Shown in pieces: positions 11,037 through 20,683 of a stretch of 64,000 bases of DNA. Made by a program: the position numbers and the translations under genes. Within the stretch, counting starts at the first letter, position 1. The number at the start of each line of letters is the position of its first letter. The notes below the pieces were generated by a model, which was not told the origin of the DNA, did no database searches, and saw only the letters and a list, made by a program, of their open reading frames with translations. Source of the stretch: Affinundibacterium baiyunense (GTDB lineage: Bacteria > Pseudomonadota > Gammaproteobacteria > Burkholderiales > Burkholderiaceae_D); NCBI RefSeq assembly GCF_018139645.1, contig NZ_JAGSPM010000004.1, positions 62,001 to 126,000 on the forward strand, read 5' to 3'.

Positions 11037-12107
11037 ATGAGCGAGCAAGCAGCAAATTCCACTGAAGTCGGCGCAGCATCTCAAGCTTCACATCAACCAT
11101 CGGCAAATAAACAGCACTTGATTTTGACTGGTGACCGTCCAACTGGTCCATTGCATCTTGGTCATTTTGTTGGCAGCTTGCGCAACCGCGTTGCATACCA
11201 AAATCAATACAAGCAATACATCATGATTGCTGACGCTCAGGCCTTAACCGACAACATGGATGATCCAGCCAAAGTCCATAACAATGTGATCGAAGTAGCA
11301 CTCGATTATTTGGCGGTAGGGATTGATCCAAGCAAATCGACGATTTTCATTCAATCACAAATCCCAGAACTGACTGAGCTCACGTTTTACTACATGAATT
11401 TGGTTACGATCTCACGCTTAGAACGTAATCCAACAATTAAGCAAGAAATCATTTTACGTAATTTCGAACGCGATATTCCGGCAGGATTCTTCACCTATCC
11501 AGTCAGTCAAGCCGCCGACATTACCGCCTTCAAAGCTAGCTTAGTGCCAGTGGGTGAGGACCAGATCCCAATGATCGAACAAACCAATGAAATCGTACGT
11601 CGTTTTAACCGCTTGGCAAAGAAGGACATTTTGGTTGAGTGCGAAGCACTTGTGCCTGAAATTGGTCGCTTGCCGGGTATCGATGGCAAAGCGAAAATGA
11701 GTAAGTCGCTCGGCAACGTGATTAATCTCGGTGCCAGCGAAGCAGAAATCAAACAAGCAGTTCGCAATGTCTACACCGATCCTTTACACCTAAAAGTGGA
11801 AGATCCTGGTCACCTAGAAGGCAATGTGGCCTTCACTTATCTTGATGCGTTTGATACAGACAAAGAAGCGCTGCAAGCGATGAAAGATCACTATGTACGC
11901 GGCGGTCTTGGAGATAGCAAAGTCAAAGCACGTCTTGAAGGTATTTTGCAAGACATGTTGCGTCCGATTCGTGAACGTCGCCAAGAATATGAGAAAGACC
12001 GTGGGCATGTTCTACAGTTACTCAAAGAGGGCACTTATCGTGCACGTGAAGTCGCCGCAAAAACCAATGATGAAGTCAAAGCAGCAATAGGCTTAAAGCA
12101 TTTCTAA
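11037..12107 (+). CDS. trpS: Tryptophanyl-tRNA synthetase
   Basis: A 356-residue class I aminoacyl-tRNA synthetase that charges tRNA-Trp. HIGH-type motif HLGH at 40-43 (in [18 protein letters not shown]) and KMSKS at 220-224 are intact. Residues 1-25 are a Ser/Ala/Gln-rich extension before the catalytic core; a later start would not leave a better ribosome binding site, so the ATG at 11037 is kept. The gene is monocistronic here and is preceded by a terminator that can be replaced by a 10-bp antiterminator helix, so its expression is probably tied to Trp-tRNA charging. Confidence 0.97.
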   Translation: MSEQAANSTEVGAASQASHQPSANKQHLILTGDRPTGPLHLGHFVGSLRNRVAYQNQYKQYIMIADAQALTDNMDDPAKVHNNVIEVALDYLAVGIDPSKSTIFIQSQIPELTELTFYYMNLVTISRLERNPTIKQEIILRNFERDIPAGFFTYPVSQAADITAFKASLVPVGEDQIPMIEQTNEIVRRFNRLAKKDILVECEALVPEIGRLPGIDGKAKMSKSLGNVINLGASEAEIKQAVRNVYTDPLHLKVEDPGHLEGNVAFTYLDAFDTDKEALQAMKDHYVRGGLGDSKVKARLEGILQDMLRPIRERRQEYEKDRGHVLQLLKEGTYRAREVAAKTNDEVKAAIGLKHF

Positions 12108-12269
12108 TTCTGCAAAGATAGAGAAAAACCTTGCCCCCTAACGGAGCAGACAGCTTGAATTTTCACAAAGCAGTGCGTCTGGCTAATCGAAATTCACCAA
12201 TATCTGCACACACGCTGCAACTCTACGGTTATGCTTGATGCTTTACTTCCACTTATGTAAGAAGAAGTC

Positions 12270-13484
12270 ATGCAACTGAGCATAACCGCCGCTAGGCACA
12301 TTCATCTCGCCGCACAAGGTTTATTACACCCACGAAAGCAGCGTGCGGATAAAGAAGCGGTTTTAAAAACAATCCAAAACATGGGTGTGCTACAAATTGA
12401 CACCATTAGCGTGGTCGCACGTAGTCCTTATTTAGTGCTTTGGAGTAGGCTTGGTGACTACCAAACAGAATGGTTAGAACAACATTTGGATGAAGGCCAA
12501 CTATTCGAATATTGGTCGCACGAAGCCTGCTTTTTACCGATAGAAAGCTTTGCTCGCTATCGCCATCAAATGCTCAACCCCGAGTCTATGGGCTGGAAGT
12601 TCAATCAAGCTTGGTTGAAAGAAAATGGCAGTCAGGTTCAACAAGTTCTCAAGCACATCAAAGAGTTCGGCGCTTGTCGCTCTGCGGATTTTGAACGCAA
12701 GGATGGTAAGTCAAGTGGCTGGTGGGAATGGAAGCCAGAAAAGCGTGCGCTCGAATTATTATTCACTACTGGCAAAGTCATGGTAGCAAGACGTCAGAAA
12801 TTTCAGCGTGTCTATGACTTAACTGAACGCGTCCATCCAACATGGAATGACAAACGTGATCTAGGCAATTTAGTCGATGCACAACGCCTGCAAGTATTGG
12901 ATGCAGTCAAAGCTTTAGGCATCTGCAAGGCAAACTGGATTGCTGATTACTTCCGCATGAAAAAACTCGCACCCGCATTACAAGCAGAAAATTTGTATGA
13001 GCAAGGCTTACTCAGAAAAATTGCAGTCCAAGGGTGGGACGAGATTGCTTACTTCCATCCAGATCACCAAGACTTGATTGAGGAAGCATTAGCAGGTCAG
13101 TTACGTGCAAGCCACACCTGCTTACTTTCACCCTTCGACCCCGTAGTATGGGATAGAAAGCGTGCAGCAGAATTGTTTGGATTTGATTACCGACTTGAAT
13201 GCTATACCCCCGAGCCGAAACGCCAATTTGGTTACTTTACTTTACCAATCTTAAGACGCGGAAAATTGATTGGTCGCGTCGATGCAAAAGCACATCGAAA
13301 AGAATGCGTATTAGAAATTAAAGCACTGCATCTGGAAGAAAAAGTTTTAGTTAGCGAGGCACTCGCTAAAGACTTGGCAAAAACGCTGCGGGCATTTGCT
13401 AGCTGGCATAACACACCACAAATAGCACTAAAACGCTGTGACAATCTCGATTTAAAAGCGCTGCTTCAACAAAATTTGCAATGA
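12270..13484 (+). CDS. YcaQ/AlkZ-like winged-helix DNA glycosylase
   Basis: A 404-residue member of the HTH_42 (DUF1006) family. Signatures are GVLQIDTISVVARSPYLVLWSRLG near the N-terminus and CLLSPFDPVVWDRKRAAELFGFDYRLECYTP cut here into two blocks: the SPFDPVVW block and the FDYRLECYTP block, followed by KRQFGYFTLP. Family members E. coli YcaQ and Streptomyces AlkZ are glycosylases that unhook DNA interstrand crosslinks or bulky alkyl adducts. The Gln-Ile-Asp at 42-44 corresponds to the QxD type of active-site motif I recall for YcaQ-like members (AlkZ has QxQ). Three tandem winged-helix folds are expected. A weak AAGAAG ribosome site precedes the ATG. It is not linked to an antibiotic cluster, so a general repair role is likely. 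Confidence 0.85.
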   Translation: MQLSITAARHIHLAAQGLLHPRKQRADKEAVLKTIQNMGVLQIDTISVVARSPYLVLWSRLGDYQTEWLEQHLDEGQLFEYWSHEACFLPIESFARYRHQMLNPESMGWKFNQAWLKENGSQVQQVLKHIKEFGACRSADFERKDGKSSGWWEWKPEKRALELLFTTGKVMVARRQKFQRVYDLTERVHPTWNDKRDLGNLVDAQRLQVLDAVKALGICKANWIADYFRMKKLAPALQAENLYEQGLLRKIAVQGWDEIAYFHPDHQDLIEEALAGQLRASHTCLLSPFDPVVWDRKRAAELFGFDYRLECYTPEPKRQFGYFTLPILRRGKLIGRVDAKAHRKECVLEIKALHLEEKVLVSEALAKDLAKTLRAFASWHNTPQIALKRCDNLDLKALLQQNLQ

Positions 13485-13627
13485 ATTTAGTAGCGTCCAA
13501 ACGCTAGCAAAAGAACAGCCATAATAAGCTCTAAATGAACTGAACTTTGCTAGTATTTTTAGTTGGGGCACCAAGGTGTTACCTGACCACATTAGTCCGG
13601 CACACATTTATTGTGTTCTTGTGCTTG

Positions 13628-14572
13628 TTAGTTGGCTTTATTTAAGCCTTTAGGGAGAGGAAAGGTCACATTTTCTTCCTCGCCATCTAAAGTGCGCACA
13701 CTTTTTACCCCAAATTCCTTCAGTTGATCGATTACCTGATTCACCAAAATCTCTGGAGCAGAAGCACCCGCGGTAACACCGACCCGAACACAGTCGACTA
13801 ACCACTGCGGATTAATATCTTCAGCTTTATCCACCATGTAAGCAGTCGTTCCCATTTTCTCGGCGACTTCGCGCAAACGATTGGAATTTGAGCTATTTTT
13901 GCTACCAACTACAAGCACCAAATCAACTTGCGGCGCCATAAATTTGACTGCAGCTTGACGATTAGTCGTGGCATAACAGATGTCACCTTTCTTCGGCTCC
14001 GCGATCAAAGGGAACTTGGCTTTGAGTGCGGCAATAATATCGGCGGTATCATCGACCGACAAAGTAGTCTGCGACACATAGGCCAACAATGCAGGATCAG
14101 TCACGTTCAGCTTAGCGACATCCTCAACTGTCTCGACAAGGTACATTCCACCTTCGCTTTGCCCCATCGTTCCCTCGACTTCTGGATGTCCCTGATGACC
14201 GATCATAATGATTTCACGGCCTTCCTTGCGCATTTTAGAAACCTCAATATGCACTTTGGTCACCAACGGGCAAGTCGCATCAAAAATCTTTAAACCGCGT
14301 CGCTCTGCATCCTCGCGTATCGCTTGTGAAACACCATGAGCCGAAAAAATCAGCGTATTTCCGGCAGGAACATCGTCCAATTCTTCGATAAAAATAGCCC
14401 CTTTTTGGCGCAAGTCATTGACGACATAAGCATTATGCACAATCTCATGTCGCACATAAATTGGCGCACCAAACTGCGCTAAAGCAAGTTCAACAATATC
14501 AATTGCACGATCAACGCCAGCACAAAAACCACGTGGCTGAGCCAATAAAATTTCTTGATTAATTTCACTCAT
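13628..14572 (-). CDS. ispH: 4-hydroxy-3-methylbut-2-enyl diphosphate reductase
   Basis: Iron-sulfur enzyme of the last step of the MEP isoprenoid pathway, making IPP and DMAPP. The three cluster-binding cysteines are present: [11 protein letters not shown] (Cys17), [12 protein letters not shown] (Cys101) and [11 protein letters not shown] (Cys199). The active-site region [14 protein letters not shown] follows the usual pattern. I use the ATG at 14572 (314 residues); a GTG at 14584 overlapping the fkpB stop (GTGA) would add four residues and would couple translation of the two genes. fkpB-ispH is a common proteobacterial pair. Confidence 0.96.
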   Translation of the reverse strand: MSEINQEILLAQPRGFCAGVDRAIDIVELALAQFGAPIYVRHEIVHNAYVVNDLRQKGAIFIEELDDVPAGNTLIFSAHGVSQAIREDAERRGLKIFDATCPLVTKVHIEVSKMRKEGREIIMIGHQGHPEVEGTMGQSEGGMYLVETVEDVAKLNVTDPALLAYVSQTTLSVDDTADIIAALKAKFPLIAEPKKGDICYATTNRQAAVKFMAPQVDLVLVVGSKNSSNSNRLREVAEKMGTTAYMVDKAEDINPQWLVDCVRVGVTAGASAPEILVNQVIDQLKEFGVKSVRTLDGEEENVTFPLPKGLNKAN

Positions 14573-14580
14573 GGCAGCAC

Positions 14581-15036
14581 TCACAAAATACCAATAATTT
14601 TGGTTTCAAACAGTACGCGCTGTCCTGCCAGCGGATGATTAAAATCAAATAGAGCAGATTCCTCATCCAACTCTTGGATTACCCCAGCAAATTTACCGCC
14701 GGACGGTGCTGAGAAATCAATCAAATCACCAACTTTAAATTCTTCGCCAAAAGCAGAATTTTCACGCAACGTTTTTAAAGACACGCGTTGAATCAAATCT
14801 GGATTGCGCAAACCAAAAGCTTGCTCAGGTGCTAGTTCTTGCGTTGTGTGCGAGCCCTCTTCCAAGCCCAACAAAGCTTGTTCTAAGCTAGGCGCCAATT
14901 GCCCTTGCCCTAACAATAAAGTAGCAGGACTCTCATGAAAGGTCGAAATGATATCTTCTCCATCAAGAGTTGCGAGCCGGTAGTGCAACGTTAAATAAGC
15001 ACCATTGTTAACGACAAGTATAGACTTTTCAGACAT
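14581..15036 (-). CDS. fkpB: FKBP-type peptidyl-prolyl isomerase (SlpA-like)
   Basis: A 151-residue FKBP protein of the SlpA/FkpB subgroup. FKBP strands around [15 protein letters not shown] and the insert-in-flap domain with [16 protein letters not shown] can be seen, closing with [26 protein letters not shown] text in which NHPLAG is the family signature. No signal peptide, so it acts as a cytoplasmic prolyl isomerase and chaperone. It precedes ispH by an overlap or near-overlap on the minus strand. Confidence 0.92.
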   Translation of the reverse strand: MSEKSILVVNNGAYLTLHYRLATLDGEDIISTFHESPATLLLGQGQLAPSLEQALLGLEEGSHTTQELAPEQAFGLRNPDLIQRVSLKTLRENSAFGEEFKVGDLIDFSAPSGGKFAGVIQELDEESALFDFNHPLAGQRVLFETKIIGIL

Positions 15037-15145
15037 AATATATTTTTAACTTAGTTCAACTGAGTTTTATTGAATACAAAGCGCTATTGTAAGGCAGTCC
15101 AGATGGAAATGCTTTGCCCGCGACCAAGGAAAGCTGAGAAATACC

Positions 15146-15820
15146 ATGGGAATTAATCATTGGCCCGAAGATCAACGACCACGCGAACGTTTGATCAAGT
15201 ATGGCGCGGCGGCATTATCTGATGCGGAATTACTTTCTGTCTTTCTACGCGTCGGCGTTAAAGGGAAAAGCGCTGTCGACCTTGGACGCGACATGCTTTC
15301 ACAATTTGGCTCGTTACGAGCGCTATTTAGCGCGAATCTAAATGAGTTCGCCAAAGTACATGGACTTGGCAGTGCCAAGTATGCGCAACTACAAGCGGTG
15401 CTAGAGCTGGCGAAACGCTCAATTTCTGAAGAGCTAGAAAGCAAATCATCGCTATCATCACCGCAAGCGGTCAAACAATATTTGCAGCTACAAATTGGCA
15501 ACAAACATTACGAGTCATTTACCGTCTTGTTTCTCGATGTTAAAAACCGCTTATTGGTTACACAAGAGCTTTCTCGCGGCAGCTTAAGTCACGCTAGCGT
15601 TTATCCACGCGAAGTAATCAAGAGCGCGCTAGCACACAACGCAGCCAGCATCATTTTGGCGCATAACCATCCATCTGGCTCTGCCGACCCCAGTCAAGCT
15701 GATCTCAGCCTTACGCAAACACTAAAATCTGCATTATCTTTGGTCGACATTCGCGTCTTAGATCATTTTATCGTCGCTAACAACACCGTTTATTCGTTCG
15801 CAGAAAATGGTCAAATCTAA
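15146..15820 (+). CDS. radC: RadC family JAB-domain protein
   Basis: A 224-residue UPF0758 protein. The N-terminal half carries a helix-hairpin-helix-like region with PRERLIKYGAAALSDAELL and KVHGLGSAKYAQLQA; the C-terminal half is a JAB/MPN domain with the metal motif LAHNHPSGSADPSQADL (H-x-H...S...D). Despite the name, RadC is not proven to repair DNA; metal-dependent hydrolase activity is inferred from the fold. It lies directly before rpmB, as in many proteobacteria, but a clear promoter for rpmB follows it. Confidence 0.93.
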   Translation: MGINHWPEDQRPRERLIKYGAAALSDAELLSVFLRVGVKGKSAVDLGRDMLSQFGSLRALFSANLNEFAKVHGLGSAKYAQLQAVLELAKRSISEELESKSSLSSPQAVKQYLQLQIGNKHYESFTVLFLDVKNRLLVTQELSRGSLSHASVYPREVIKSALAHNAASIILAHNHPSGSADPSQADLSLTQTLKSALSLVDIRVLDHFIVANNTVYSFAENGQI

Positions 15821-15892
15821 GTTCCTCATAGGGAAAAATCAAATTGTTAAATTTTAAAATCAAACAAAGACACAATTATTTTTCACAAGTCG

Positions 15893-15921
15893 TTGATATT
15901 TCAAAGTTTTTTGGATATACT
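15893..15921 (+). promoter_or_regulatory. Promoter of rpmB-rpmG
   Basis: TTGATA (15893-15898) and TATACT (15916-15921) are separated by exactly 17 bp, a near-consensus sigma70 promoter about 40 bp before the rpmB start, as expected for ribosomal protein genes. Confidence 0.7.
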
Positions 15922-15961
15922 TTCGTTTTTTCCAATTTCGGAAATCATTAAGGAGCTAAAC

Positions 15962-16198
15962 ATGGCGCGTGTATGCCAAGTTACTGGGAAAGGGCCAATG
16001 GTTGGCAACAACGTTTCCCATGCGAACAACAAAACTAAACGTCGTTTTTTGCCTAACCTGCAAAATCGCCGCTTTTTCGTAGAATCAGAAAATCGCTGGG
16101 TTTCCTTGCGTTTGTCTAACGCAGGTTTGCGTGTAGTTGACAAAATCGGCATCGATGCTGTTTTAGTTGACTTACGTGCTCGCGGCGAAAAAGTTTAA
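15962..16198 (+). CDS. rpmB: 50S ribosomal protein L28
   Basis: A 78-residue protein, the normal L28 length, starting [20 protein letters not shown] and ending in a basic tail. The segment [13 protein letters not shown] is the family hallmark. The start at 15962 is decided by the AAGGAG ribosome binding site immediately upstream; the open frame runs further back to 15893 but that part is the promoter and leader. Component of the large ribosomal subunit; first gene of rpmB-rpmG. Confidence 0.97.
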   Translation: MARVCQVTGKGPMVGNNVSHANNKTKRRFLPNLQNRRFFVESENRWVSLRLSNAGLRVVDKIGIDAVLVDLRARGEKV

Positions 16199-16240
16199 GC
16201 AGATTCTGCTTAGTACAGAACTCATTGTTAGGAAAATATC

Positions 16241-16408
16241 ATGGCTAAAACTGGTCGCGACAAAATCAAATTAGAATCGACTGCAGGCACGGGTCACTTC
16301 TACACGACATCAAAAAACAAACGTACGATGCCTGAAAAAATGGAAATCATGAAGTTTGATCCAAAAGCACGTAAGCACGTTATCTACAAAGAAACAAAAA
16401 TCAAGTAA
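16241..16408 (+). CDS. rpmG: 50S ribosomal protein L33
   Basis: A 55-residue gene, 42 bp after rpmB. It begins [20 protein letters not shown] and contains [20 protein letters not shown], typical of proteobacterial L33. The zinc-ribbon cysteines found in some L33 paralogues are absent, so this is the zinc-free (C-minus) type. A GTTAGGAAAATATC ribosome site precedes the ATG, and a strong terminator follows. Confidence 0.96.
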   Translation: MAKTGRDKIKLESTAGTGHFYTTSKNKRTMPEKMEIMKFDPKARKHVIYKETKIK

Positions 16409-16439
16409 TTATTATTTGATATTGTTTTGTAGAAAGTCT

Positions 16440-16470
16440 AAAAAACCTGCGAATTTCGCAGGTTTTTTTT
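16440..16470 (+). terminator. Terminator of rpmB-rpmG
   Basis: CCTGCGAA (16446-16453) pairs with TTCGCAGG (16455-16462), followed by eight T and preceded by A-rich sequence. Confidence 0.9.
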
Positions 16471-16621
16471 CGCCTAGCGAAAAATGAAAGTTTAGATCTA
16501 GATTCTTGTAATGAATATGGCGTCGCCACAAAACACTTCCATCGCTCAAATATTGAATCCGAAAGTAGCCGTTCTCTAAAAAAATCAAGTCATCATTCGA
16601 TTCAACTCACAATTCATTAGA

Positions 16622-16652
16622 CGAAAAAAATGGCGCTCATCGCGCCATTTTT
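16622..16652 (-). terminator. Terminator of the desaturase gene
   Basis: TGGCGC (16631-16636) pairs with GCGCCA (16642-16647), flanked by an A-run and TTTTT; on the minus strand it ends in seven U just after the desaturase stop. Confidence 0.85.
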
Positions 16653-16666
16653 AAATTCCCAAATTC

Positions 16667-17869
16667 TTAAGCGTAACTTCTCAAACGCAAAGAAAACTCT
16701 TGTAAGGTCTTGATTCCAGATGCTTCAGCACGCTGGCACCAGTCTTGCAGTTGAGCGACCAATTGCTCGCGGGTAGCGCTTGATCGCTCCCAAATTGCAT
16801 TCAATTCGACACGCATGTCATGCATCGTTTTCAAAGCAGCACTATGTGCAAATAATTCTAATAACTGTTCTCTTTGTGGCGCTTCGAGCTTTGCTGGTTC
16901 ACGTTGCAAACTCTTCTTCGCTGCCTTCAAGAAACTCTTTTCGAATTGTGCTTTATCTCGCAACTGCTGCAATTCTGCACGCCAAGTTTTCTTCAGAGAC
17001 TTCGCATATTTAGCCATCACATCGTAACGATTCGTAATCACCGCCTGCAAAGTTTCAACGTCAACAACCATTTTCGCAGCATCAAATTTTGGCTGCGGCG
17101 CTACTTTTTTGACTTTCGCTAAACCGATAATCTCTAGTGTACGAATATAACCCCAACCAATATCAAACTCATACCATTTTGATGACAACTTCGCAGAGGT
17201 ACCAAATGTGTGGTGATTATTATGTAACTCTTCCCCACCAATCAAAATACCCCAAGGCATGATATTCGTTGCCGCATCGGAACATTCATAATTGCGATAG
17301 CCCCAATAGTGACCAATACCATTAATAATTCCAGCAGCAGTAATAGGAATCCACATCATTTGTACTGCCCAAACGGTAATGCCGATCACACCAAACAACA
17401 TGAAATCAATGATCAACATCAAAGCCACGCCTTGCCAACTAAAACGGGTGTAGACATTTCTCTCCATCCAATCGTCTGGTGTTCCATGACCGTATTTATT
17501 GATGGTTTCTAGATTCTTTGATTCGATCCGGTACAGTTCTGCACCTTCTAACAAAACCTTCTTAATACCTCGTGTTACTGGGCTATGTGGATCTTCTTCA
17601 GTTTCACATTTTGCGTGATGCTTACGATGAACCGCTGCCCATTCCTTTGTTACCTGACCTGTAGTCAACCACAGCCAAAAACGGAAAAAGTGACTCGGGA
17701 TCGCATGTAATTCCAACGCGCGATGCGCCTGGCAACGATGTAAAAAGATCGTCACACTAGCAATCGTAATATGCGTCACTACCATCGTAAAAATAAACAC
17801 CTGCCAACCAGAAGCGCGCGTAAAACCATTGCTTAAAAAATCAACAGCCAAATCAATAAAATTACTCAA
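16667..17869 (-). CDS. Membrane fatty acid desaturase
   Basis: A 400-residue membrane di-iron desaturase. The three histidine boxes are complete: HRCQAHR (44-50), HRKHH (81-85) and EELHNNHH (213-220), between hydrophobic segments around 24-43, 60-72, 148-172. This arrangement is that of delta-9 acyl desaturases acting on acyl-CoA or lipid acyl chains. Residues 270-400 form an unusual charged helical tail rich in Lys, Glu, Ala and Gln, longer than needed for catalysis. The start is TTG at 17869: an AGGAG ten bases upstream supports it and there is no in-frame ATG before residue 29, which would remove part of the first membrane segment. Confidence 0.92.
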   Translation of the reverse strand: MSNFIDLAVDFLSNGFTRASGWQVFIFTMVVTHITIASVTIFLHRCQAHRALELHAIPSHFFRFWLWLTTGQVTKEWAAVHRKHHAKCETEEDPHSPVTRGIKKVLLEGAELYRIESKNLETINKYGHGTPDDWMERNVYTRFSWQGVALMLIIDFMLFGVIGITVWAVQMMWIPITAAGIINGIGHYWGYRNYECSDAATNIMPWGILIGGEELHNNHHTFGTSAKLSSKWYEFDIGWGYIRTLEIIGLAKVKKVAPQPKFDAAKMVVDVETLQAVITNRYDVMAKYAKSLKKTWRAELQQLRDKAQFEKSFLKAAKKSLQREPAKLEAPQREQLLELFAHSAALKTMHDMRVELNAIWERSSATREQLVAQLQDWCQRAEASGIKTLQEFSLRLRSYA

Positions 17870-17978
17870 GATATAACAACTCCTAATGCATTATGCAGTC
17901 AAACCCAGCGAAATCACTTTATAAGATTTGACTACGAAAAATTTCCCAACAACATCATTATTCTACGCTGATTCCAAC

Positions 17979-19277
17979 TCAAGCTTTCGCTTGTGCCTGA
18001 AATACTGTGATTTCGCGTTGCGGGAAAGGCAATTCAATACCACGTTCACGGATCAACACCAAAATAGCCCGATTCACATCAGAGATCACATTGGTTCGAC
18101 CATTTTCTGGGTCTTCGATCCAAAAGCTCACGCGTAGTTCAAATCCATCTGCGCCAAATCGCAGTAAGTACGCAGATGGCGGATTATTTGCAGAAACCCG
18201 AGGAACCTGCGACACCAATTCAACCAAAGCTGGGAACAAGCTATCTAAATCCGTGTCGTATGCCACCGTAAAATCGGTCACTAGCACCACCGATCTATCT
18301 GTCAATGAGAGGTTCTGCACTGGATTTGAGACAAACATCTCATTTGGAATAATAGATTCAATCCCATCCGAACCTTTTAACACGGTGTACCGCGTGTTAA
18401 TTTGCGTTACCGAGCCACTGAATTTATCGACAGTCACTAAGTCACCGATGGAAAGACTACGATCAAACAAAATAATGAAACCAGAAACATAACTACTCGT
18501 AATACGCTGCAAACCCAAGCCCAAGCCAACGCCCAATGCGCCACCAAATACAGACAATACGGTTAAATCAATCCCTACTAAAGACAAACTGATCAGAATC
18601 GCCAACAGAATAAAAATAGCACGCCCCAAACGCGAAAGCACAACTCTGAGTGAAGAGTGCATATTGGGAATCAGCAGCAATCGCGCTTCCAGCAAAGCGC
18701 TAATCCACAATGCCAAGACAACGGTCAATGCGACCGATGCGATCCCCTGCAATACCGCCAGCAGTGAAACCTTACTTTTTCCTATCGGCAAAATAATTTC
18801 TTCAAGCGCCTGAAAAATACTTTCCCACATTCCGGTAAAGTGCAGCACTAACGCTAACCATACCAAGGTTGCGAATACTTTTTCAAACAAAAGCAGCGCA
18901 TTACCGACCGTACCATCGCGTACAAAGGCACGACGAAACACATAGAAGCTAAAGCGAATTAAAGCGAACGAGCTGAGAATCGGGAAAAAAAGCTTGAGTA
19001 ATCCGGTATGCTGAAATTTGCCAAGAATCAATTTAGCAAAAAACAAAAATACTAGGGCTAATAATGGCCACAAGACGCGTGAAAAACTCTCAACACCAAT
19101 TTTCAATACGCCCGAGCTTTGGTCTACGGTTGCAAAATAGCGCTGTATTGAACGTGATAAAAGCCAAGCCAAGAGAAAACAACTCATTAAGGCAAATACC
19201 TGAATGAGCAAACTTGGATTACCCAAGTCTGCGGAAATCTCAGCAATTAATCGCGACAATGAATGTGTTTCCATCAT
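17979..19277 (-). CDS. MscS-type mechanosensitive ion channel
   Basis: About 432 residues with five to six hydrophobic N-terminal segments and a C-terminal MscS core. The pore helix region with the glycine-rich stretch GGALGVGLGLGLQ and following beta domain (LFDRSLSIGDLVTV, IPNEMFVSNPVQNLSLTDR) identify the family. It is an inner-membrane channel released by turgor. The start is an ATG pair at 19277/19274; the frame extends to a TTG at 19313 without support. It is larger than E. coli MscS (286 residues), placing it among multi-helix MscS paralogues. Confidence 0.92.
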   Translation of the reverse strand: MMETHSLSRLIAEISADLGNPSLLIQVFALMSCFLLAWLLSRSIQRYFATVDQSSGVLKIGVESFSRVLWPLLALVFLFFAKLILGKFQHTGLLKLFFPILSSFALIRFSFYVFRRAFVRDGTVGNALLLFEKVFATLVWLALVLHFTGMWESIFQALEEIILPIGKSKVSLLAVLQGIASVALTVVLALWISALLEARLLLIPNMHSSLRVVLSRLGRAIFILLAILISLSLVGIDLTVLSVFGGALGVGLGLGLQRITSSYVSGFIILFDRSLSIGDLVTVDKFSGSVTQINTRYTVLKGSDGIESIIPNEMFVSNPVQNLSLTDRSVVLVTDFTVAYDTDLDSLFPALVELVSQVPRVSANNPPSAYLLRFGADGFELRVSFWIEDPENGRTNVISDVNRAILVLIRERGIELPFPQREITVFQAQAKA

Positions 19278-19351
19278 AGATAGAGAGGAGACTGCAATTA
19301 AATCTTTAACCAAAACGCAAACCCAAATTCAATAATTTTATTATCTACAAC

Positions 19352-20662
19352 TTATTCTGCAGACTGATCTGCATTCGCTTCATCTTTTACAGCAGCTTTC
19401 GCGACACTTTTATTGCGTTGAAACACTGCGGCAAAGAAGCCGTCTGTGTTATGTTTGTGTGGGTAAAGTTTTAAGTAATCGCCCATCTCAAGCTGAATTT
19501 TTTGCTCTTCTAAAACTTGCGATGCGGGCAGCAAACTAAAATCAGGATGCGTCGCTAAGAATTGCGCAACAATGCCCTCATTTTCTTCATCTAAAATACT
19601 GCATGTCGCATACACTAAACGACCACCAGCTTTCACCAATCGTGCAGCACTATCCAAAATTGACGCCTGCTTTACATTGAGCTCGGCAACACCTGCTTGG
19701 GTCTGACGCCATTTCACATCTGGATTACGACGTAAAGTTCCTAAGCCACTACATGGCGCATCAACTAAAACGCGATCGAGTTTTCCTGCCAGACGTTTGA
19801 TCTTGGCATCACGTTCATGCGCAATGACGACCGGATGTACATTCGACAAACCACTACGCGCTAAGCGTGGTTTCAGTTTAGCTAATCGTTTTTCAGAAAT
19901 ATCAAACGCATACAAACGGCCTGTATTGCGCATCGTGGCACCCAGCGCCAAGGTCTTGCCACCAGCACCTGCACAAAAATCAGCGACCATCTCACCGCGT
20001 TTGGCACCCAACAACTGCGCTAAAATTTGACTACCTTCATCTTGCACTTCAATCGTGCCGTCCTTAAAGAGTGGCAGATTTTGAATCGATGGCTTCTTGA
20101 TCACACGCAAGCCGAATGGAGAATATGGCGTCGGTTCAGCTAAGATAGGTGCCTGGGCCAACGAAGCGATGACATCCTCACGATTGGATTTTAAAGCGTT
20201 CACGCGCAAGTCCAAAGACGCTGGCGTGTTCAAGGCACTTGCCAATTTCATCGCTTCATCTTCACCAAATTTGCTCGCCAACTTTTGCCACAACCAATCT
20301 GGCATATTCGATTTCAAAGCTAAGGGCAAGTGCGCACGATCGATATCCATGACGCGACGCAACCAAGCATCTTCCTCTTCGGTCAAACCACCCAGTGCAT
20401 CAATGCCAACTGCATCAGCTAATCCGAGCAAAGTGATACGACGCATCACTGAACCAGAGCCAGATTCGGAAAAACTGGTATACACACTCTTATTGCGCAA
20501 CAAACCGTAAATCGCTTCTGCAATCACTCCACGCTCACGACCGCCTAGACGCGGATTCTCTCTAAAATAGCGTGACAAAGTGCCATCGGCGGGACCAGTA
20601 AAGCGCAAAACCTCACGCAATACGGCTTCAGTGTGGCCTATCATGGCTGGTGGTAATCTCAT
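19352..20662 (-). CDS. RsmB/NOP-family rRNA cytosine-C5 methyltransferase
   Basis: A 436-residue SAM-dependent RNA methyltransferase. The C-terminal catalytic domain shows the SAM site DFCAGAGGKTLALG, motif IV DAPCSGLGTLRRNPDV and motif VI YATCSILDEENE; the cysteines in PCSG and ATCS are the release and nucleophile residues of m5C enzymes. The N-terminal 140 residues are helical, as in RsmB. The likely target is 16S rRNA C967 by analogy with E. coli RsmB, but paralogues such as RsmF are possible so no symbol is given. It follows purN by 21 bp on the same strand. Confidence 0.9.
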   Translation of the reverse strand: MRLPPAMIGHTEAVLREVLRFTGPADGTLSRYFRENPRLGGRERGVIAEAIYGLLRNKSVYTSFSESGSGSVMRRITLLGLADAVGIDALGGLTEEEDAWLRRVMDIDRAHLPLALKSNMPDWLWQKLASKFGEDEAMKLASALNTPASLDLRVNALKSNREDVIASLAQAPILAEPTPYSPFGLRVIKKPSIQNLPLFKDGTIEVQDEGSQILAQLLGAKRGEMVADFCAGAGGKTLALGATMRNTGRLYAFDISEKRLAKLKPRLARSGLSNVHPVVIAHERDAKIKRLAGKLDRVLVDAPCSGLGTLRRNPDVKWRQTQAGVAELNVKQASILDSAARLVKAGGRLVYATCSILDEENEGIVAQFLATHPDFSLLPASQVLEEQKIQLEMGDYLKLYPHKHNTDGFFAAVFQRNKSVAKAAVKDEANADQSAE

Positions 20663-20683
20663 GTTCTTCCTCTGTAAATACGA

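Noticed and set aside
13485-13627. A terminator between the YcaQ-like gene and ispH
   Set aside because: Only short imperfect repeats and no U-tract are seen.
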